A stretch of 64,000 bases of DNA from CAVRXQ01 sp963831155 (GCA_963831155.1 CAWHOY010000006.1:620001-684000); one strand, 5' to 3'; numbered from the stretch's first letter, positions 7,270 to 17,632 are shown. Notes: generated from the letters alone by a model not told the origin. Numbers and translations: made by a program.

Positions 7270-8820
7270 ATGAACCACAAGTGGTGGGCGCTCGTGGCGG
7301 TCTGCACGGGGGTGTTCATGCTCCTCTTGGACATCACGATCGTCAATGTCGCCTTACCCTCGATCGAGCGGGACTTCCACGCGTCGCTTTCGGACCTCGA
7401 ATGGGTGGTGAGCGCCTACGCCCTGACGCTCGCGGCCTTCTTGCTGACCGCCGGATCACTCGCCGACCGGTTCGGGCGCCGGCGGCTCTATGGGGTCGGC
7501 ATCGTCTGGTTCACTGCGTTCTCGGTCCTGTGCGGGGTCTCGACGAACCCGCTGTTTTTGAACCTCTCGCGCGCTGCGCAGGGTGTCGGCGCGGCGATCA
7601 TGTTTTCGACCTCTCTCGCGATCTTGGCCGACGCGTTCAGGAGCGGGCGTGATCGCGGCATCGCCTTCGCCGTCTTCGGGGCGGTCACCGGGATCGCGGT
7701 CGCAATCGGTCCGGTGATCGGCGGCGCGCTCACCTCAGGGTTGTCATGGAGATGGATCTTCTTTGTGAACGTCCCAGTCGGCGTGTTCGCGCTCGGCGCG
7801 ACGGCGTGGCGCGTGCAGGAGTCGCGCAACCCGCAGGCGCGCCGCATCGACCTACAGGGATTCGTGGCGTTCTCGCTCGCGCTCGCCGCCCTTGTCTACG
7901 GGTTGATCCTCTCGGTATCTGACGGCTGGTCCGATGCGCTCGTCGACGCGTCCCTTGTCGTCGCGGTGGTGCTGCTCGTCGCGTTCATCTTCATCGAGCG
8001 GCGCAGCACAGAGCCGATGCTCGACCTGTCGTTGCTGCGGGTGCCGACGTTCAACGGCGGACTGATCGCGGCGTTCGCCATCTCGGGCGGACTGTTCGCC
8101 TTGTTCACATATATCTCGATCTATTTCCAGGACATTTTGAAGCTGTCGGCGATCGGCACCGGCGTGCGGTTCCTGCCGCTCTCGGGTGCGGTGTTCGTCA
8201 CCGCCATTCCCGCTGGACGGATGACGAGCCACGTGCCGCGCAAGTGGATGATCGGTCCCGGCTTCGTCCTGATCGGCGTGGGATTGATGTTGATGCGCGG
8301 GCTCACTCCGGCATCGACGTGGTCCCACTTGCTCGTCGGGATGATCATCGCCGGAGTCGGGACGGGCTTCGTCAACGTGCCGCTCGTTTCGACGGCGGTC
8401 GGGGTTGTCGCCCCGCAACGAGCCGGGATGGCGTCGGGTATCAATGCCACCTCGCGACAGGCCGGGATCGCGACCGGGGTCGCGACCTTGGGCACCATCT
8501 TTGCCTCCGAGGTTCGCTCAGGGATCTCGTCTCACCTCGCAGGCACCACGATCGCCTCTAAGTCCGCGGCGATCTCGCACGCGATCACGAACGGCTCGAT
8601 CACGAGTGCGGTGACGCTCGTCCCGCACGCGGCGCGAGGCGCCGTCCTCGCCGCGACCAGGGCGAGCTTCGTCGGCGGGCTGAACACGATCTTCCTCATC
8701 GCGGCGATCGTCTCCTTCTTCGGTGCGGTGCTCTCGTTCGTTCTGGTTCGGGAGGAGGACTTCGTCGTCGTCCCCCACGAGGTCGCCGAGCCTTCAGAGC
8801 CCGCGGCGGCGCTGGCGTAG
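7270..8820 (+). CDS. MFS transporter, DHA2 (EmrB/QacA) drug exporter family
   Basis: 516 residues with about 14 hydrophobic segments, the DHA2 layout. Helix 1 carries LLLDITIVNVALPSI (motif D1), the loop 2-3 has GSLADRFGRRR (motif A), and the helix 5 antiporter motif C is seen as VTGIAVAIGPVIGGAL. Such pumps expel lipophilic or cationic drugs in exchange for protons across the cytoplasmic membrane. It is driven divergently from tetR and preceded by two operator palindromes, so it is probably induced by its own substrate. GAG-type ribosome-binding bases (GCCGAGG) sit just before the ATG. The C-terminal 25 residues are charged and cytosolic. Confidence 0.92.
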   Translation: MNHKWWALVAVCTGVFMLLLDITIVNVALPSIERDFHASLSDLEWVVSAYALTLAAFLLTAGSLADRFGRRRLYGVGIVWFTAFSVLCGVSTNPLFLNLSRAAQGVGAAIMFSTSLAILADAFRSGRDRGIAFAVFGAVTGIAVAIGPVIGGALTSGLSWRWIFFVNVPVGVFALGATAWRVQESRNPQARRIDLQGFVAFSLALAALVYGLILSVSDGWSDALVDASLVVAVVLLVAFIFIERRSTEPMLDLSLLRVPTFNGGLIAAFAISGGLFALFTYISIYFQDILKLSAIGTGVRFLPLSGAVFVTAIPAGRMTSHVPRKWMIGPGFVLIGVGLMLMRGLTPASTWSHLLVGMIIAGVGTGFVNVPLVSTAVGVVAPQRAGMASGINATSRQAGIATGVATLGTIFASEVRSGISSHLAGTTIASKSAAISHAITNGSITSAVTLVPHAARGAVLAATRASFVGGLNTIFLIAAIVSFFGAVLSFVLVREEDFVVVPHEVAEPSEPAAALA

Positions 8821-8935
8821 ACGACGCCGCCTGGGGTCGCCGCCCTGTCCGCCGCCTACAATCGCGGGGCTGGGAGCGGCCTTTTCGACGTGGCCGCCCC
8901 TTGTCGTCCTAAAAGTCTCCGAGGAGCGCGCGCAG

Positions 8936-9616
8936 ATGCCAGAGATCAACCTCGCCGCCGAACGGCGCGCGGACGCCGGGTCGGCGAGCAGCCGGCGGTT
9001 GCGCGCGGCCGGACGGGTGCCGGCCGTCGTCTACGGGCGTGGGGTCGAACCGATCGCCGTCTCGGTCAGCGAGCGTGACCTTCGCTCCGCATTGTCGACC
9101 GACGCCGGCACGAACGCGCTCATCGACCTCCGCATCGGCAGCCAACGCCACCTGGCGCTCGCCCGCGAGCTGCAGCGTCACCCGGTTCGTCTGAACGTCT
9201 CCCACGTCGACTTCGTCGTCGTCCGTCGCGACGAGGTCGTCGCGGCAGATGTCCCCGTCGTATTGATCGGCGACGCGATCGCCGTCCACCGCGCCGGCGG
9301 GACCGTCGAACAGCTCGAGTTCAACCTGCGGGTCCACGCCAAGCCGGCCGACATCCCGCACTCGGTCGAGTTCGACATCTCGGCGCTCGAGATCGGCGAC
9401 ACGATCCGCCTCGCGACGGCGGTCGTTCCACAAGGGGTCAGCTTTGACGCCGACGAGGACACGCCGATCGTCGCTGCCCACGCGGCGCGCGTCGAAGTGG
9501 AAGCAGAAGAGGAAGCCGCCGAGGGCGAGGAAGCCGCCGAGGGCGAGGCTGCACCCGCCGGCGAAGGAGAAACTGGCGCTGCTGAGCCGTCCGCCGACGA
9601 CTCTTCGGGGAGCTGA
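8936..9616 (+). CDS. rplY: Large ribosomal subunit protein bL25, CTC-type with acidic tail
   Basis: 226 residues. The N-terminal L25 domain (about residues 1-95) binds the 5S rRNA; it contains the RLRAAGRVPAVVYGRG phrase. The C-terminal TL5/CTC beta domain (about 100-185) follows. The last 40 residues are an Ala/Glu-rich acidic, low-complexity tail that looks disordered. The CTC form is found in many non-enteric bacteria and is linked to general stress. Start ATG 8936 is chosen because GAGGAG lies 9 bases upstream; the longer frame overlaps the exporter. It is followed tightly by pth, a common pairing of two translation-related genes. Confidence 0.93.
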   Translation: MPEINLAAERRADAGSASSRRLRAAGRVPAVVYGRGVEPIAVSVSERDLRSALSTDAGTNALIDLRIGSQRHLALARELQRHPVRLNVSHVDFVVVRRDEVVAADVPVVLIGDAIAVHRAGGTVEQLEFNLRVHAKPADIPHSVEFDISALEIGDTIRLATAVVPQGVSFDADEDTPIVAAHAARVEVEAEEEAAEGEEAAEGEAAPAGEGETGAAEPSADDSSGS

Positions 9617-9666
9617 CGACGCGGCTTCGTGCCCGACGCGACGAGCGCACGGGAGCCGCAGCCGAG

Positions 9667-10233
9667 CTGCTCGTCGTCGGCTTGGGCAACCCCGGAGTCG
9701 AGTTTGCGCATTCGCGCCACAACGCCGGTGCCGACGCAGTGGCGACGGTCGCCGAGCGCAACGGTCTCGCCTTACGTCCCGAGCGCGGGTTGTCCGCGAT
9801 CGTGGCCGCGAGATCTTTCGGGGGGAAGCTGCTGGCGCTCGCCATCCCGGCGACCTACATGAACGATTCGGGGATCGCCCTTGTTGAGCTCACCCGGCGG
9901 TACTCGGTCGCCGATGCCGAGCACCTCGTCGTTGTCCACGACGAGCTCGACCTGCCAGTCGGCTCGGTGCGCGTGAAGAGCGGCGGCGGAACAGCGGGCC
10001 ACAACGGTCTCCGCTCGATCGCCGAGCGTCTCGGCACTTTGAATTTCATCCGCATCCGCATCGGGATCGGAAAGCCGCCCGGTCGCATGCCGGGAGCCGA
10101 CTACGTGTTGCGGCGGCCGACGCCCACCGAGGCGCCGGTGCTTCACTCGGCGATCGAGCTCGCCGCTGATGCCGCGGAACTGATCTTCGATCGCGGGATC
10201 GCCGCCGCGATGGACAAGGTGAACACCTCGTGA
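9667..10233 (+). CDS. pth: Peptidyl-tRNA hydrolase
   Basis: This enzyme frees tRNA from peptidyl-tRNA that has dropped off ribosomes. The sequence shows VVGLGNPGVEFAHSRHNAG with the catalytic His in HNAG, then TYMNDSG, VVHDELDLPVG and GGGTAGHNGLRS, all expected for Pth, over about 188 residues. There is no ATG or GTG near the N-terminus in this frame. A TTG inside the GLGNPG motif would delete a key strand. The best start is CTG 9667, giving MLVVGLGNPG with GGGAG 11 bases upstream; a rare CTG start is therefore proposed. The 3' end overlaps the start of mfd by 4 bases (GTGA). Confidence 0.88.
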   Translation: MLVVGLGNPGVEFAHSRHNAGADAVATVAERNGLALRPERGLSAIVAARSFGGKLLALAIPATYMNDSGIALVELTRRYSVADAEHLVVVHDELDLPVGSVRVKSGGGTAGHNGLRSIAERLGTLNFIRIRIGIGKPPGRMPGADYVLRRPTPTEAPVLHSAIELAADAAELIFDRGIAAAMDKVNTS

Positions 10234-13200
10234 CTGGCCCGCCACTCGCGCCGCTCCTGCCGGCGCTCGCCGCCGAGCCGGCGCTTTCTGCGCTGCTCTC
10301 GTCCGAGGACGCGACGGTCGCCGTCGCCGACGCGGCTCGCGCCTATGTGCTCTCTGGTGTGGCGTCGCTCTCGTCGTCGTCGGTGATCGTTGTCGCGACA
10401 CCGACGGCCGCTGAGGCCGAGCGTCTCTTCCACGATCTGCAGTGCTTCCTCGACGAGGAGCATCTCGGCTACTTCCCGTCGTGGGAGACGCTGCCGTTCG
10501 AGCGGGTCTCCCCGTCGGTGGAGACGATGGGACGGCGCCTCGAAGCGCTCTGGCGCGTCGCCCGGGCCGCGGCGACCCCTGGCGCGACGCTGCTCGTTTC
10601 CCCGGTGAAAGCACTCGTGCAACGGCTTGCCGCCAAGCCGCAAGAGGCCGCGCCGATCGTCGTCAACGCCAAGGGCGCCATCGATCCCTACGAGCTCGTC
10701 ACGGCGCTCGTTCTGGCTGGCTATCGCCGGGAATACCAGGTCGAACACCGCGGAGAGGTCGCGGTGCGCGGCGGGATCGTCGACGTCTTCCCGTCGACGG
10801 GCGACGCCGGCATCCGCATCGACTGCAACGGCGACGAAGTCGAACGGTTGTGCAGCTTCGACGTCGCCGATCAGCGCAGCGTCGCGGACATCGATTCCGT
10901 CGAGATCTTCGCCTGCCGGGAGCTCTTGCCAAACGACCGGCGTCGCGCCCGCGCGCGATCTTTCGTCCTCGGCACCGTTCGCGCGCGACCAATTCAGCCG
11001 GATCGCGGACGGGGAGCTCTTCGACGGCATGGAGTCTTTCGCGCCTTTCTTGGACGACGAGCTGCTGCTGTGCGATCTGCTCGCCAAGGACGACCGCGTC
11101 GTGCTCACCGAGCCGCGACGCATGCGCGACCGCGTCGTCGAACTCTTGGACGAGGAGGCCGCGCTCGCCACCTCTCTCGCCGAGACCTGGCGCGAGGACA
11201 CCGAACGGCCGATCGACCCACTCGGCATTCCGCGCCTGCACGCGCCGTTCGAGCGTCTGTTAGCAAGCACCGACGCGCGGGTCGCGTCGGTGCTTGCTGT
11301 CACAGAGAGCCCGGGACAAGAGGCCGTGCGCGTCAGCGGCTGGCCCGCCGCGCTCGGCGACGCGGCGCCGATCGCGCGGCGTGTCGGCGAGGTCGTCCGC
11401 CGCGGGTCCTCGGTCGTGGTCGCGGCGTCTGGCGCCGGTGCGGCCGCGCGTCTTGCCGAAGTACTCGAAGGCGCCGGCGTCGAGGTCAGCGGGAACTTCG
11501 ACCCCGCGGACGCGGCCGCTTCCGACTCGTTGCGGCGCCGTGGCGTGCACGTCGTCATCGCGGCGTTGGACCGCGGCTTTGTGATGGAGGAGATCCCGGT
11601 CGCCGTCTTGGCGGAGGGCGACCTCACCGGACGGCACCGGCCGCACCGAGTCCCGAAGGCGCGCAGCCGTCCGGTCGAAGGATTCTTCGACGACCTCGCG
11701 CCGGGCGACTTCGTCGTCCACTACGTGCACGGCGTGGCGCGTTACGGCGGCATGGTCACTCGCGGCGACGCCGGTCAGGCTCGCGACTACCTGTTGCTCG
11801 AATACCGCGGCGGCGACCGGGTGTACGTCCCGTCGGACCAGATCGACTTCATCACTCCGTACACGGGCGGGGAGAACCCGACGCTCAGCCGCCTGTCGGG
11901 CAACGACTGGCAGAAACAGCGCGCCCGGGCGCGACGCGCGGTGCGCGCCGTCGCCGAGGAGTTGATCGAGCACTACCGCCGCCGCCTCGCTTCAGAAGGC
12001 CACGCCTTCCCCGATGACACGCCGTGGCAGTCCGAACTCGAGCAGGCCTTCCCGTACCCAGAGACCCCCGACCAGTTGCGGGCGATCGTCGAGGTGAAAG
12101 GGGATATGGAACGCCCCGTCCCGATGGACCGCCTCGTCTGCGGCGACGTCGGGTTCGGGAAGACGGAGGTGGCGCTGCGCGCCGCCTTCAAAGCCGTGCA
12201 GGACGGCCGCCAGGTGGCGGTGCTCGTGCCGACGACGATCCTCGCCCGTCAGCACTTCGAGACCTTCGCCGAGCGTTTCGCGCCCTACCCGGTCGCAGTG
12301 GCGATGCTGTCGCGCTTTTTGACCCCGCGCGAACAGTCCCGCGTCATCGCCGGCATCGGCGACGGCGCGGTCGACGTCGTCATCGGCACGCACCGGTTGC
12401 TGAGCGAAGACATCTCCTTCAAACGCCTCGGTCTGTTGGTCGTCGACGAAGAGCAGCGCTTCGGGGTCCAGCACAAAGAGGCGGTGAAGAAGCTTTCGAT
12501 CGGTGTCGACGTCCTTACGTTGACGGCGAGCCCGATCCCGCGGACCTTGGAGATGGCGCTCACCGGCATCCGCGACCTGTCGCTCATCGACACCCCGCCT
12601 GCAGAGCGCCAGCCGATTCTCACCTACGTCGGCGAGGAGGACGACCGCGCCGTCGCAGAGGCGATCCGCCGCGAGCTGTTGCGTGAAGGCCAAGTCTTCT
12701 TCGTCCACAACCGAGTCCACGACATCGAGCGCGTCGCGGCGCACGTACGCGAGCTCGTCCCGGCGGCGCGCGTCGCCGTCGCGCACGGACAGATGGACGA
12801 GGGAACGCTCGAAAAGACGGTGCTCGATTTCTCCGAAGGGGACTACGACGTCTTGGTGTGCACGACGATCATCGAGTCGGGCATCGACATGCCGCAGGTG
12901 AACACGCTCGTCGTCGACCGCGCCGACCTGCTCGGGCTTGGACAGCTCCACCAGCTGCGCGGCCGCGTCGGACGATCGGCACAGCGTGCCTACGCGTACC
13001 TGTTCCATCCCCGCGACCGCACGCTCACCGAGCAGGCGTACGAGCGCCTGCGCACGATCGGGGAGCACACCGAATTGGGCTCGGGCTTCAAGATCGCGAT
13101 GCGCGACCTCGAGATCCGCGGTGCCGGCAGCCTCGTCGGCACCGACCAGTCGGGCCACATCGCGGCCGTCGGCTACGACCTGTATGTGCGGATGGTCGCC

Positions 13201-13731
13201 GAGGCCGTCGCCGAGGCGAAGGGCGAGGTCGTCACCGAACCGGTCGAGGTGCGCCTCGACATACCGATCGAGGCGAACCTGCCGACGGGCTACGTCGAGC
13301 GCGAGGACCTCCGCCTGGAGGCGTACCGCCGCCTCGGCGCGGTACGCGACGACGCCGAGGTCGACGACATCGCGGCGGAGTGGCTCGACCGATACGGCCC
13401 GCTGCCGAACGAAGCCGGGGCCCTCATCGACGTCGCGCGCCTGCGCGCTGAGTGCGTCCGGATCGGCATCCGCGAAGTCGTCGTCGTCGCCCACCGCGTC
13501 GGCGCGCCGGGGCCGTCCCGACCCGGAGAGGTCGTCGCGCGGCTTTCGCCCGTGCACCTCGCCGCCTCGGCGAAGATCCGCCTGCAGCGCCTCGCTCCAC
13601 GCGCGCTCGTCCGTGACGACCCAGCGCGCCTCGTCGTGCCGTTGAAAGCCGGCCAGTCGGTGCCGCGCGAACTCGCGGCCTTGTTGGGAGAGCTCGTACC
13701 CGACGACGACAAGATCGCCGACTCGGGCTAG
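10230..13731 (+). pseudogene. mfd: Transcription-repair coupling factor Mfd, split by one frameshift
   Basis: The two frames add up to a full-length Mfd of about 1,165 residues. The N-terminal frame from GTG 10230 holds the UvrB-like damage-recognition domains (YFPSWETLPFE, REYQVEHRGE, RGGIVDVFP). After about residue 242 the coding frame moves by one, at the gcgcgcg run near 10951-10957. The second frame continues with FDGMES, the RNA-polymerase-interacting domain (FVVHYVHGVARYGG), Walker A GDVGFGKTEV, the DEEQRFG box, SASPIPRTLE-type motif III (TASPIPRTLEM), QLRGRVGRS and the C-terminal TRCF domain. Mfd removes stalled RNA polymerase and recruits UvrA. Everything but the single dinucleotide slip looks under selection, so a sequencing error is as likely as a real break. 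Confidence 0.85.
11262..11298. repeat. Perfect 16-bp inverted repeat inside mfd
   Basis: AGCAAGCACCGACGCG at 11262-11277 is followed, after the 5-base loop CGGGT, by its exact reverse complement at 11283-11298. The hairpin lies in the coding frame (..LLASTDARVASVLAV..) between the damage-recognition module and the middle domains of Mfd. It includes a rare TTA leucine codon just before it. No mobile element boundary is visible, and the downstream frame is open. Confidence 0.9.
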
Positions 13732-13736
13732 CCGAG

Positions 13737-14809
13737 GTGGCCCCGATCGTCGATCGCCCATATCCTCGCCTCTTCGTGCGTTCGTTCCTCCCCGCCCTCG
13801 CGCTCGTGGTCGCCGGCGCCGTCGTTCTGTCGGCGTGCGACGCGCAGTTCCTGCCCGAAGCGGCGCGCGTCAACGGCGCCTTCGTCTCCCAGTCGACGCT
13901 GAACGCGGCGCTCGACTCCGTCGCCTCTGACGCCGGGTACCGCTGCCTGCTCGAGACGGCGGCCGGCAGCGCCCACGCCGTCACGGGGGTTTCCAATGGC
14001 ACGTACAACACCTCGTTCGCCGCCGGTGCGCTCTCGCTGCTCATCGAGGCAAAGGCGGCCGACGTCGCCGTCGCCCGCGATCACCTCGTCGTCACCCCGC
14101 TCGCCCAACAAGTCGCCCGCGCCGAGCTGGCGACGTCGTTCACACCGAGCTCCGGCTCGACGTGCACCGAACCGGGTGCAGAGGTGCTTTCGTCGCTCAG
14201 CGGCGGTTTTGCGGAGGCGCTCGTCAGTTTGCAAGCAGATGAGGACGCGCTCGCGGCGCACGCGGTCGGCTACAGGCTCACCACCTCCGGTGTGCGCGCC
14301 TACGCCCAGCACCACGCCGCCGCGGCGGCGCTCGATTGCACCGAGGCGATCGAGGTGGCTTCGCGCGCCAAGGCCGAGCAACTGGCGATCGCGATTCTCC
14401 ACGGCGCCAGTTTCGCGACCGTGGCGGAGAAGAACTCGCTCGACGCTTCGGCGTCGCGGGCGGCGCGCTCGGTTGCATCACGCCATCGGCGCTTACGAGC
14501 CCCCTCGGAGGAATCGTCTCGACGCTTCCGGTCGGGCTGCTCTCACCCCCGGTCAAATTCGCCGGCGAGTGGATCCTTTTCGAAGTGACCGCTCGACGCG
14601 CACCGACGCTTTCTGAGGCGGCTTCCGCGCTCGTCCACGCGGGGTCGGCCGCCGCGTCGAAGGCGCTCGCGCGCTTTGTCGCCAAGGCCCATGTCGAAGT
14701 CGACCCGCGCTATGGGACCTGGAAGAAAGTCGGCAGCTCGTACGAGGTGAAGGCGCCGACCGGTCCACCGCTGCACCTGTTGCCGAATCCCACCGCGGTC
14801 GGCGCGTAG
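13737..14809 (+). pseudogene. SurA/PrsA-like peptidyl-prolyl isomerase lipoprotein, split by one frameshift
   Basis: The N-terminus is a lipoprotein signal peptide ending in the lipobox LSAC, then a helical SurA_N-like region (AARVNGAFVSQSTLNAAL). A parvulin-like part begins near GASFATVAEKNSLD. The frame breaks at a GGG run at 14458-14460; one added G joins it to GGALGCITPSAL..GEWILFEVTARR and a normal C-terminus ending at 14809. Repaired length is about 357 residues from GTG 13737. GTG 13776 (VRSFLPALAL) would give a more standard signal peptide. Such proteins help secreted proteins fold outside the membrane. It sits between mfd and mazG, as PPIase genes do in several actinobacteria. Confidence 0.65.
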
Positions 14810-14817
14810 TCGTCGTC

Positions 14818-16296
14818 GTGATCGCGCCCACGACAACAACTGGGCGCGCCGGGACGCTGACGGTCGTCGGCCTCGGCCCGGCGGGGCCGGAACTGCTTAC
14901 CGGGCAGGCGAAGGCGGCGCTCGACGGCGCATCGACGATCTACCTGCGGACCGCCTGCCATCCCGCCGCTGCGGCGGTCCTCGAGATGGGCGCGATCGCT
15001 CTCGACTGCCACTACGAAAGGGCGGCGGATTTTTCGTCGGCGTACAGGGCGATCGTCGCCGAGGTGGCCGATGCCGCGATACGCGAAGGCGGCGTCGTCT
15101 ATGCGGTGCCCGGCTCGCCGAGCGTGCTCGAGACGACCGTCGAGATGCTGATCGCCGATGAGCGCCTCGAGTTGGCGCTCATCGAGGGACTCTCGTTCCT
15201 CGACCTCGCTTGGTCGCGACTTGGCGTCGATCCCTTCGCAAAAGCCGTGCGCCTCGTCGACGGCGAGAGATTCGGGATCGACGCGGCGAGAGACGCCGGG
15301 CCGTTGTTGGTCGCGCACGTCTGGAACGCTGAGACGCTTTCGGAGATCAAGCTCGAACTCGACGACGACGGTGGCGAATCGGCCGAGGCGGTTGTGCTCC
15401 ATCACCTCGGGCTCAAAGACGAACGCGTCGAACATGTCCGCGTCGCGGAGCTCGATCGTGTGGTTCCGGACCACCTCACCTGCGTCTACCTGCCGGCGCT
15501 TCGATCACCGGTCGGTCGCGAGCTCGCCGCGCTTGAATCGGTCGTCGCCGAGCTGCGTGAACGCTGCCCGTGGGACCGCAACCAGACGCACCGCTCGCTC
15601 ACGCGCCATCTCATCGAGGAGTGCTACGAGACGATCGAGGCGATCGACCGCCTCGGCGACCCGCCGGACCCGGCCGCATCGGCGGCGCTCGAAGAGGAGC
15701 TCGGCGACGTCTTGTGCCAGGTGATGTTCCACGCACAGCTCGCCAAGGAGGAGGGTCTTTTCGCACTCGCCGACGTCGCCCGCACGGTGCGGGAAAAGCT
15801 CGTCTACCGCCACCCGCACGTCTTTGGCGGGCGAGAGGGCGTGACGACCGTCGAGGCGGTGTTGTCGCAGTGGGAGGAGCTGAAGCGTCAGGAAAAGGGC
15901 CGGACGAGCTTGATGGACGGGATCCCCGCCGCGCTGCCGGCGCTGCTGTTGGCGACGAAGCTCGAACGCAAGGCCGCCGGTGTCGGACTCAGTGCGATGA
16001 TCACCGGCGGCGCCGCCGGTCTTCCTGCCGAGGTCGAGTCGGCGCTCGTCGGCGACGCCGACGCCCTCGGCGAGGCGCTCTGTTCCCTCGCCCGGGCGGC
16101 GGCCGACGCCGGCATCGACGCTGAGGCCGCCTGCAGGGTGGCGGCTGAGCGCTTCCGGGAGCGCTTCCAGGAGGCCGAGCGATCAGCGGTCGACGACGGT
16201 ACGACGTTGGCGGCGGCCGCCGAGGCGGACCGACTGCGCTACTTCGCCGGAGCGGTGCGCGAACAGCCTGGTCAGGGGGACTCGTCCCTCATTTGA
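14818..16296 (+). CDS. mazG: MazG-family nucleoside triphosphate pyrophosphohydrolase fused to a tetrapyrrole-methylase-like domain
   Basis: 492 residues, two modules. Residues about 12-230 resemble the SAM-dependent TP_methylase fold found at the N-terminus of YabN-type proteins (VVGLGPAGPELLT, YAVPGSPSVLE). Residues about 240-400 are MazG: RERCPWDRNQTHRSL, then the metal-binding helices EECYE and EELGDVLCQV, then YRHPHVFGG. MazG removes abnormal or excess NTPs and can lower ppGpp. The C-terminal 90 residues are Ala-rich and resemble a partial second MazG helix bundle. GTG 14818 begins 8 bases after the PPIase stop, so the genes look co-transcribed. Confidence 0.9.
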   Translation: MIAPTTTTGRAGTLTVVGLGPAGPELLTGQAKAALDGASTIYLRTACHPAAAAVLEMGAIALDCHYERAADFSSAYRAIVAEVADAAIREGGVVYAVPGSPSVLETTVEMLIADERLELALIEGLSFLDLAWSRLGVDPFAKAVRLVDGERFGIDAARDAGPLLVAHVWNAETLSEIKLELDDDGGESAEAVVLHHLGLKDERVEHVRVAELDRVVPDHLTCVYLPALRSPVGRELAALESVVAELRERCPWDRNQTHRSLTRHLIEECYETIEAIDRLGDPPDPAASAALEEELGDVLCQVMFHAQLAKEEGLFALADVARTVREKLVYRHPHVFGGREGVTTVEAVLSQWEELKRQEKGRTSLMDGIPAALPALLLATKLERKAAGVGLSAMITGGAAGLPAEVESALVGDADALGEALCSLARAAADAGIDAEAACRVAAERFRERFQEAERSAVDDGTTLAAAAEADRLRYFAGAVREQPGQGDSSLI

Positions 16297-16351
16297 TAAC
16301 TTTGCCCACACCTGCCACTCCAGTTACAGGCCGCCAGCAAGGAGAGACGTG

Positions 16352-17632
16352 ATGAGCGACGTCGTCGCGCTCGACGCACTCGAGGTCCTCGACTCACGTG
16401 GCAACCCGACGGTCGAGGTGACCTGCCTGCTCGAGTCGGGCGCGTCTGGTCGGGCGATCGCCCCGTCTGGAGCGTCAACCGGTGAACACGAGGCGAGCGA
16501 ACTGCGCGACGGTGGCAGCCGCTATCAGGGAAAGGGCGTCCAGCAGGCGGTCGACAACGTCCGGCGGGAGATCGCCGGCGCCGTCATCGGACAAGACGCC
16601 ACCGACCAACGCGAGATCGACCTTTCGCTGTGCGACCTCGACGGCACGCCGACCAAGGCGCGTCTCGGCGCGAACGCGATCGTCGCGACGTCGCTCGCCA
16701 TCGCCAAGGCGGCCGCCGACGACGCCGGTCTGCCGTTGTTTCGCTACCTCGGCGGCGTCGACGGGCACGAGTTGCCAGTGCCGATGATGAACGTGTTGAA
16801 CGGCGGCGTGCACGCCGACAACAACGTCGACTTCCAAGAGTTCATGATCGTGCCGCACGGTGCGGTCGCCTTCGAAGAGGCGCTGCGCTGGGGCGCAGAG
16901 ACCTACCACGCGCTGAAAGCCGTCCTCCACGAGCGCGGTCTTTCGGGCGGCGTAGGCGACGAGGGGGGGTTCGCGCCGAACCTCGAGTCGAACGCCGCGC
17001 CCTTGGAGGTGCTGCTCGCCGCCATCGAGCGCGCCGGCCGCAAGCCCGGCGAGGAGATCTCGATCGCGCTCGACCCGGCGGCATCGGAGTTCTTCCGCGA
17101 CGGGCGCTACGAGCTCAGCGCCGAAGGGCGGTCGCTGTCGCCGCAGGAGTTCGTCACCTACTGGGAGGCGATCGTCGCGGACTACCCGATCATCTCGCTC
17201 GAAGACCCGATGGCCGAGGACGACTGGACCGGCTGGGAGGCGCTCAACGCCGCGGTCGGTGACCGCTTGCAGCTCGTCGGCGACGACATCTTCGTGACGA
17301 ACGTCGAGTTCGTCGCACGCGGCATCCGCGAGAAAGCGGCGAACGCCGTATTGATCAAGGTCAACCAGATCGGCACGTTGACCGAGACCTTCGACACGAT
17401 GGCGCTCGCGAGGAGCGCCGGGTGGCGTTGTGTCGTCTCGCACCGATCAGGCGAGACCGAGGACACTTCGATCGCGCACCTCGCCGTCGCGACGAACTGC
17501 GGACAGATCAAGACCGGGGCACCGGCGCGATCGGACCGCACCGCGAAGTACAACGAGCTGTTGCGCATCGAGGCAAGCCTTGGCGAGGGAGCGCGCTACC
17601 CGGGCCGGTCAGCGCTCGCGCGCGCGTCGTGA
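16352..17632 (+). CDS. eno: Enolase
   Basis: 426 residues, standard length. It converts 2-phosphoglycerate to phosphoenolpyruvate in glycolysis. The N-terminus LEVLDSRGNPTVEV, the loop SGASTGEHEA, the metal ligands in the SLEDPMAEDD and VGDDIFVTN segments, the catalytic Lys in LIKVNQIGTLTET, and the C-terminal signature VSHRSGETEDT are all present. ATG 16352 is preferred over GTG 16349 because GGAGAG is 5 bases upstream of it. A 55-bp gap after mazG leaves room for its own promoter. The stop overlaps the ftsB-like start by 4 bases. Confidence 0.97.
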   Translation: MSDVVALDALEVLDSRGNPTVEVTCLLESGASGRAIAPSGASTGEHEASELRDGGSRYQGKGVQQAVDNVRREIAGAVIGQDATDQREIDLSLCDLDGTPTKARLGANAIVATSLAIAKAAADDAGLPLFRYLGGVDGHELPVPMMNVLNGGVHADNNVDFQEFMIVPHGAVAFEEALRWGAETYHALKAVLHERGLSGGVGDEGGFAPNLESNAAPLEVLLAAIERAGRKPGEEISIALDPAASEFFRDGRYELSAEGRSLSPQEFVTYWEAIVADYPIISLEDPMAEDDWTGWEALNAAVGDRLQLVGDDIFVTNVEFVARGIREKAANAVLIKVNQIGTLTETFDTMALARSAGWRCVVSHRSGETEDTSIAHLAVATNCGQIKTGAPARSDRTAKYNELLRIEASLGEGARYPGRSALARAS

